The notes under the pieces: generated by a model
What the model was told of the DNA's origin: nothing
Databases searched by the model: none
What the model saw: only the letters and a program-made list of their open reading frames with translations
Translations under genes and position numbers: made by a program
DNA from: Shinella zoogloeoides
GTDB lineage: Bacteria; Pseudomonadota; Alphaproteobacteria; Rhizobiales; Rhizobiaceae
NCBI RefSeq assembly: GCF_020883495.1
Contig: NZ_CP086610.1
Span: 62,001 to 126,000 of the forward strand
DNA length: 64,000 nt
Direction: 5' to 3'
Part shown: one piece after another, positions 62,689 through 64,000 of the stretch
Layout of the letters: each line of letters begins with the position of its first letter
Numbering within the stretch: the stretch's first letter is position 1

Positions 62689-64000
62689 GCTCTGTATCGA
62701 GAACGTCACTCTCCTGGCGGGCGCCGGTGCGGCCAATGTTACGGGCAATGCCCGGACCAACGTCATTCTGGGTAATGCCAGCGACAACGTGATCGATGGT
62801 GGCGTCGGCGGCGATATCATGCGCGGGGGCCAGGGCAATGATACCTATCATGTGGATGATCTGAACGACATCGTCGATGAAACCGGCAATGCCGGTGGCG
62901 GTGTGGACAAGGTTATCTCCATGGTAAGCTTCAGTCTCGCCAACACTGCTCGCGCCATCGGCACGATCGAGAATCTGGAGCTGGGCGGCGTTGCAGATAT
63001 CGATGCGACCGGTAATGCCGTTGCCAATGAACTGATCGGCAATGATGGCAAGAATGTTCTCGATGGTGGTGCCGGCGGTGACACCATGCGCGGGCGCGGC
63101 GGCGATGACACGTATGTCGTCGACAACCTGCTCGACAGGGTGGACGAAACTGGTGCCGATGGTGTCGACACCGTGCGTTCCAGCGTGTCTTTCGATCTGC
63201 AAGGCGTCCAGGTCGTAGGTGGGGATATCGAAAACATCACCTTGGCAGGGGCGGCCGCGATCAATGCCTCCGGCAATGGATTGGTCAACACGCTGATCGG
63301 CAATGCCGGTGCCAATACGCTCGATGGCCGGCAGGGTGCGGATACCATGATCGGCGGCGACGGAGCGGACACCTACTATGTCGATGACGCTGGCGACATG
63401 GTGGTGGAAAGCAATGCCGCGGCCGCTGGCGGTGTGGACACGGTCCGCTCCTCCACCCTGACCTATACCCTTACGGCAAATGTCGAGAACCTGATCCTGG
63501 TGAGTGGTTCTGCGGCTGTAACCGGCATAGGCAATGCCGGCAATAACACCCTTACCGGTAACGGGCTGGCAAACGTCCTCGATGGCGCGGGCGGCAACGA
63601 CAGGATGACCGGCCTTGGCGGAAATGACACCTATATCGTCGACTCGGCGCTGGATGTCGTGGTCGAAGCCGCGAATGAGGGCATCGACACGGTTCGCGCT
63701 TCCGCCAATTATACGCTCAGCGCCAATGTCGAAAATCTGACGATCGTCTCGACGGCCGGTGCCATCAATGGCACAGGCAACGAACTGGGCAATGTTCTGA
63801 CGGGCAACGCCCTGACGAACACCCTGCGCGGCATGGCGGGCAACGACCGTCTGGATGGCGGCGGCGGTGCCGACGTCCTTATCGGTGGCGCGGGTAATGA
63901 CACCTATGTCGTGAACAATGCCGGCGTGACCATCAACGAGGTGGCTGACGGCGGGTCGGGCATCGACACCGTTCTGTCGTCCACCACGTTCGACCTTAAT
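62689..64000 (+). pseudogene. RTX protein, C-terminal part, continuing beyond the window
   Basis: The plus strand is open from the insertion-sequence end to the window edge in frame 2: IENVTLLAGAGAANVTGNAR, then at least five repeats of about 90 residues with the pattern GGxGNDTYxVDxxxDxVxE, GxDTVRSS, (A/N)xENLxLxG and GNxxxNxLxGN. This belongs to the same protein as 55873-61414. The C-terminal secretion signal must lie outside the window. Without the frameshift and the insertion sequence the protein would exceed 2,280 residues. Confidence 0.85.

Overview
The window looks like part of the chromosome of an alphaproteobacterium of the order Hyphomicrobiales, most likely Rhizobiaceae. The backbone (about 1-8150) carries the gene order rpmH-rnpA-yidC-engB, a double-HAMP chemoreceptor, a histidine kinase and a tRNA-Arg. 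It is GC-rich and ordinary.

From the 3' end of the tRNA-Arg to about 22.3 kb lies an integrated mobilizable element. It has a large serine recombinase that reads into the tRNA, a possible cysteine peptidase, a MobF relaxase-helicase, a TrwB/TraD-type coupling protein, a LysM-like membrane protein, a ParA-like ATPase split by an IS256-family insertion (8-bp target duplication), an orphan cytosine-5 DNA methyltransferase and three genes I do not recognise. No VirB-type secretion genes are visible. A 19-bp motif recurs about 50-70 bp upstream of the relaxase, parA-like and methyltransferase genes and may be a shared promoter or operator. The far end of the element was not found.

From 22.3 to 31.0 kb is a nest of insertion sequences. 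A broken IS66 element contains an IS3 element at a deletion junction and a complete younger IS66 element with a UPF0149/YecA-like passenger gene. A third IS66 element sits in an IS5-like relic. An istB relic and an orphan IS66 end are also present. Both complete IS66 copies have perfect 8-bp target duplications.

From 31.0 to 49.7 kb, twelve tightly packed minus-strand genes, mostly with 4-nt overlaps, form one surface-polysaccharide operon. WbpA, a WbpB-WbpD fusion, WbpE and a WbpI-type epimerase would make UDP-2,3-diacetamido-2,3-dideoxymannuronic acid. An AsnB-like amidotransferase may convert the uronate to a uronamide. Four GT4 domains (two fused in one protein) would build the chain, and Wzm/Wzt would export it. 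A methyltransferase ending in five 21-residue coiled-coil repeats resembles a WbdD-type chain terminator and ruler. A secreted protein with a glucuronyl C5-epimerase domain and a beta-propeller may remodel the polymer. This protein and Wzt share an extra, similar module of about 110 residues, the most interesting observation in the window. No initiating phosphoglycosyltransferase, Wzx or Wzy is seen.

From 50 kb onward come an IS1380 transposase and a LuxR-type regulator, each missing its 5' end at one shared junction, then a type I secretion ABC transporter and HlyD-type adaptor, then a very large RTX protein gene. The RTX gene is broken by a one-base expansion in a G tract and by an IS3 element, and it runs off the right edge.
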